Shown piece by piece: positions 31,958 through 34,086 of a stretch of 34,086 nucleotides of DNA (the first letter of the stretch is position 1; the number at the start of each line of letters is the position of its first letter). The stretch lies in contig CAUHNW010000029.1 in assembly GCA_959607825.1 (NCBI GenBank), positions 1 through 34,086 of the forward strand, written 5' to 3'. The position numbers and the translations under genes were made by a program. This stretch comes from HGM13006 sp900757695 (GTDB taxonomy: Bacteria > Bacillota > Clostridia > Oscillospirales > Oscillospiraceae). A model generated the notes under the pieces. That model worked only from the letters and a program-made list of their open reading frames with translations. It was not told the DNA's origin and did no database searches.

Positions 31958-32072
31958 TTGACACACGCTCTGTTCGTGTGGTATCATGCTCACGAACGAG
32001 ATGTTCGTGTAGGCACAGTATAGCACGAACACGATGTTCACGTCAATGGAATTAACGAAAGTTCTGTTCGTG
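31958..32072. promoter_or_regulatory. Face-to-face promoters covered by four spaced GTTCGTG palindromes
   Basis: Half-sites CACGAAC/GTTCGTG separated by 5 nt occur at 31991-32009 (perfect) and 32024-32042 (5 of 7 pairs), with weaker copies at 31960-31978 and 32054-32072. Centres lie at 31969, 32000, 32033 and 32063, about three helical turns apart. The rightward promoter is TTGACA (31958-31963), 18 bp, TATCAT (31982-31987). The leftward promoter is TTGACG (32046-32041), 18 bp, TATACT (32022-32017). Predicted starts (about 31994 right, 32010 left) point at each other. Probable operators of the XRE protein. Confidence 0.72.
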
Positions 32073-32102
32073 TTTGCAGAAAATTTTAGAAAGAGGTGCC
32101 TT

Positions 32103-32522
32103 ATGGGATTCAAAGACAGGTTAAGAGAAAAGAGAGTGGAAGCCAACCTGACACAAGCCGCTCTTGCAGAAAAAGTCTCTGTTACTGCGAGGACAATTCA
32201 AAATTACGAGCTAGGCAGTCGAAAGCCAACAAAATATGAAGTCGTGAAGAAAATCGCTGAGGCTCTGAATACAACGCCGGAATATCTTCTCGGCAACAGC
32301 GGAATGCTCGTCCTTGCCGCACAGGAACAGGGCGGCGCAAAGGCAGCACGGGAAATTGACGAGCTGGTGAGCGAGGTTTCCGGTATGTTTGCAGGAGGCA
32401 GTCTCAGTGAAGACGCGCTGGACGGCGCGATGCAGGCTCTCACCAGAGCCTACTGGATTGCAAAAGAAAAGAACAAGAAGTACACGCCGAAAAAGTACCG
32501 GAAAGAACAGACGGAAGAGTAA
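32103..32522 (+). CDS. XRE-family transcriptional regulator (ImmR-like)
   Basis: 139 aa from ATG 32103 (AAAGAGGTG upstream); the frame is open to 32034 but that part lies in the operator. The HTH_3 domain fills residues 1-65: FKDRLREKRVEANLTQAALA, VSVTARTIQNYELGSRKPTK, VVKKIAEALNTTPEYLLG. The rest (REIDELVSEVSGMFAGGSLS, then EDALDGAMQALTRAYWIAKE) is a helical domain probably for dimerisation and for contact with the metalloprotease. With the adjacent ImmA-type gene it matches ImmR/ImmA switches of integrative elements. It likely represses from the palindromes in front of it. Confidence 0.9.
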   Translation: MGFKDRLREKRVEANLTQAALAEKVSVTARTIQNYELGSRKPTKYEVVKKIAEALNTTPEYLLGNSGMLVLAAQEQGGAKAAREIDELVSEVSGMFAGGSLSEDALDGAMQALTRAYWIAKEKNKKYTPKKYRKEQTEE

Positions 32523-32581
32523 GTCCGGTTTTTGGTACAGGCTGTTTGATATAATGGTTATCCCCGAAGGGAGGTGGCGCG

Positions 32582-33094
32582 ATGAACGCCGAACAACTAT
32601 CAAAAGTCGGCAGCGATCTCGTCCGACGCTGCGGCACAAGAGATCCTTTCCAGATTGCAAACGAGCTGGGTATCAATGTCATGGACGATTGCGAAAATCT
32701 CGGATCACTCAAGGGTATGTACTGCATCGTCAAAAGAAACCGCTTCATCTTTCTCAATAAGGATTTGAGTCCTCAAATGAAGCGGATTGTCTGCGCCCAT
32801 GAGATCGGTCACGACCGGCTGCACCGTGCGCTTGCAAAAAAACATGGCTTGCAGGAGTTTGTGCTGTATGATATGGCAACGAAGCCGGAGTACGAGGCAA
32901 ACATCGTTGCGGCAGAGATCCTTCTTGATTCCGATGAAATCCTCGAATATATCTACGACTACGGGTACACCTCGGAGCAGATTGCGCGGGCAATGCACAC
33001 AGACATCAACTTGGTTGCTTTGAAAATCGCGCATCTGGCAGAAACCGGGCATAAACTTCGTCGGATGGAGTACCGTAGCAGCTTTTTGAAGTGA
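32582..33094 (+). CDS. ImmA/IrrE family metallo-endopeptidase
   Basis: 170 aa. The zinc-peptidase motif HEIGH is at residues 73-77 in KRIVCAHEIGHDRLHRALAK; a downstream YEANIVAAEILLDSDEI supplies the usual Glu ligand and the helix after it. Length and order fit the ImmA family. In ICEBs1 ImmA cleaves ImmR to switch the element on; in Deinococcus the IrrE relative cleaves DdrO. RBS GGGAGG precedes the ATG. It follows the XRE gene by 59 bp. No integrase accompanies it in view. Confidence 0.92.
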   Translation: MNAEQLSKVGSDLVRRCGTRDPFQIANELGINVMDDCENLGSLKGMYCIVKRNRFIFLNKDLSPQMKRIVCAHEIGHDRLHRALAKKHGLQEFVLYDMATKPEYEANIVAAEILLDSDEILEYIYDYGYTSEQIARAMHTDINLVALKIAHLAETGHKLRRMEYRSSFLK

Positions 33095-33105
33095 AGGAGG
33101 TCAGT

Positions 33106-33432
33106 ATGACGAAAAGCGATGTCATGAAAGAGTTCCTAAAGAAGACCGTCATTCCGGTTGTGGCTGCGCTGTTTTTGTTTTCAATGTTCAGCCGTATTTT
33201 CATCGAAAACGGAGCGCCCGATTATTTCCTGATCTGGCTTGCTTGCGGAGTGCCTTTTGGCATTGGGAAGATGTTCACGCTGATTCCGATTGGCTTTGGT
33301 ATTTCCGGGACAGTAGGTGTTGCTGCACTCAACCTTGTCCTTGGCGGTCTGATCGGCGGCGTAATTCTGATCTGGAAGCTGGCAGTTGCCCTCTGGTATC
33401 TGCCCCTGACCATATACAGACTTGTGACTTGA
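33106..33432 (+). CDS. Small membrane protein of unknown function
   Basis: 108 aa from ATG 33106 with GGAGG 5 nt upstream; a GTG at 33091 in the same frame overlaps the immA stop and is less likely. Two to three membrane segments are evident: TVIPVVAALFLFSMFSRIFI, IWLACGVPFGIGKMFTLIPI, and VAALNLVLGGLIGGVILIWK. I do not recognise the family with certainty; similar small membrane proteins follow ImmA genes in Firmicute accessory regions, but no function is known to me. Confidence 0.75.
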   Translation: MTKSDVMKEFLKKTVIPVVAALFLFSMFSRIFIENGAPDYFLIWLACGVPFGIGKMFTLIPIGFGISGTVGVAALNLVLGGLIGGVILIWKLAVALWYLPLTIYRLVT

Positions 33433-33448
33433 GAAAAGAGGAAAAAAC

Positions 33449-33928
33449 ATGAGCAAGAAACTTGTAGCATATTTTTCTGCGTCCGGCGTGACCGCGAAGG
33501 TTGCCGTGACGCTGGCAGAGGCAATCGGCGCGGACATCTTTGAGATTGAGCCGAAGGTGCCTTACACGGAAGCTGATCTGAACTGGATGGACAAGAAAGC
33601 CCGCAGCACGATTGAGATGAACGATCCTGCCTCCCGTCCTGAGATTGCCGTCAAGCGGGACAACATGAAGGACTACGATACCATCTTTGTGGGCTTCCCG
33701 ATCTGGTGGTATGTCGCGCCGACGATTATCAATACGTTCCTTGAGAGCTATGATCTGACCGGCAAGACGATCATCCCGTTTGCAACCTCCGGAGGAAGCG
33801 GCATTGGCAAGACGAACGAACGCCTTGCGCCGAGCTGCAAAGGCGCAAAGCTGATGGACGGCAAGGTCTTCAAGGGCAGCGTCGGGCATCAGGAGCTTGC
33901 GGCGTGGGTTGAAGAGCTTGGACTTTAA
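33449..33928 (+). CDS. Flavodoxin family protein
   Basis: 159 aa. The N-terminal KLVAYFSASGVTAKVAVTLA is the FMN phosphate loop of flavodoxin (the consensus T-x-T-G-x-T here reads SASGVT). Further signatures are DTIFVGFPIWWYVAPTIINT, with the Trp that stacks on the flavin, and TIIPFATSGGSGIGKT. Such short-chain flavodoxins act as electron carriers or quinone/nitro reductase-like proteins. It follows the membrane protein by 16 bp with AGAAAAGAGG upstream, and is probably in the same transcript. Confidence 0.9.
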   Translation: MSKKLVAYFSASGVTAKVAVTLAEAIGADIFEIEPKVPYTEADLNWMDKKARSTIEMNDPASRPEIAVKRDNMKDYDTIFVGFPIWWYVAPTIINTFLESYDLTGKTIIPFATSGGSGIGKTNERLAPSCKGAKLMDGKVFKGSVGHQELAAWVEELGL

Positions 33929-33966
33929 GAAGAGTATAAATAGAAAGGTTATAAAGGAGAACTTAG

Positions 33967-34086
33967 ATGAAACTGTTTTTATGTTCGCACTTTTCCAGTG
34001 TAGGAAGCTTGATAAAAGAAGAAATTGATACCAAGAAAGTCGCATTTATTCCAACAGCTTCGCTGCGTGAAGGCTACACCGGTTAT
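33967..34086 (+). CDS. Peptidase E (S51 dipeptidase) N-terminus, cut by window end
   Basis: Only the first 40 codons are present. MKLFLCSHFSSVGSLIKEEI, then KKVAFIPTASLREGYTGY is the characteristic opening of peptidase S51 (alpha-aspartyl dipeptidase-like) proteins. The catalytic Ser and His lie beyond the window, so activity cannot be judged. RBS AAAGGAG is 7 nt upstream of the ATG. Confidence 0.8.
   Translation, partial: MKLFLCSHFSSVGSLIKEEIDTKKVAFIPTASLREGYTGY

Noticed and set aside
31991..32042. LexA (SOS) boxes in the XRE operator region
   Set aside because: Firmicute LexA boxes are CGAAC-N4-GTTCG. Here the GAAC and GTTC arms are 5 nt apart and the extended half-site is CACGAAC, so a dedicated repressor fits better.

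Overview
The window looks like a chromosomal segment of a spore-forming Clostridia, most likely of the Oscillospirales/Oscillospiraceae type. The evidence is strong AGGAGG ribosome binding sites with frequent TTG starts, canonical TTGACA-17-TATAAT promoters, a SleC-like spore cortex-lytic gene set, clostridial transporter families and tRNAs with encoded CCA. The genus is an inference. I ran no searches, so every gene call rests on motifs and family knowledge.

Layout. (1) 1-2000 is a mobile-element graveyard: repeated TGCACCCCC motifs resembling an IS21-type end, a tyrosine integrase that has lost its N-terminus, a large inverted repeat at the break, and the 3' part of a group II intron whose maturase is 5'-truncated and carries an in-frame stop. 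(2) 2022-4898 (-) pairs an AEC-family permease with a cytoplasmic fusion of a ParB/Srx-like domain and a BMP/PnrA-type ligand-binding domain. (3) 5086-7675 (+) is a Crp/Fnr regulator, a lipoprotein solute-binding protein and an ABC permease. No ATPase gene follows; an IS3-family element (about 7722-9196) starts 47 bp after the permease. (4) 9225-12171 (-) holds an OFA-type MFS transporter and a MATE exporter. (5) 12310-16653 (-) is a preQ1 operon, queD-queE-folE-queC-queF, continuing into mutY and a PaaI-type thioesterase. Its leader is structured, ends in an intrinsic terminator and looks like an attenuator or riboswitch. (6) 16869-20190 is a MarR regulator divergent from a MacB-like ATPase/permease fusion. 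(7) 20246-23307 is a GNAT acetyltransferase divergent from pyrB plus an RlmI-like methyltransferase. PyrB carries at its C-terminus a zinc ribbon like that of the PyrI regulatory chain. (8) 23419-23883 is a five-tRNA operon (Gly, Arg, His, Gln, Lys). (9) 24063-26409 (-) is a translationally coupled spore cortex-lytic trio. (10) 26752-31500 (+) is a Gld-type ABC operon (ATPase, permease, GldG-like, DUF4340-like). (11) 31630-34086 looks like accessory DNA: a small conserved protein divergent from an XRE repressor/ImmA peptidase pair, with face-to-face promoters covered by regularly spaced palindromes, then a small membrane protein, a flavodoxin and the start of a peptidase E.

How the genes work together. 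FolE, QueD, QueE, QueC and QueF make up the complete route from GTP to preQ1, so the leader in front of queD is a good place to look for preQ1-linked control. The XRE/ImmA pair and its operator array form a compact switch of the kind that controls integrative elements. The most unusual items are the queD leader, the PyrB-zinc-ribbon fusion, the ParB-like/BMP fusion protein, the face-to-face operator array, and the ATPase-less ABC operon beside an IS.
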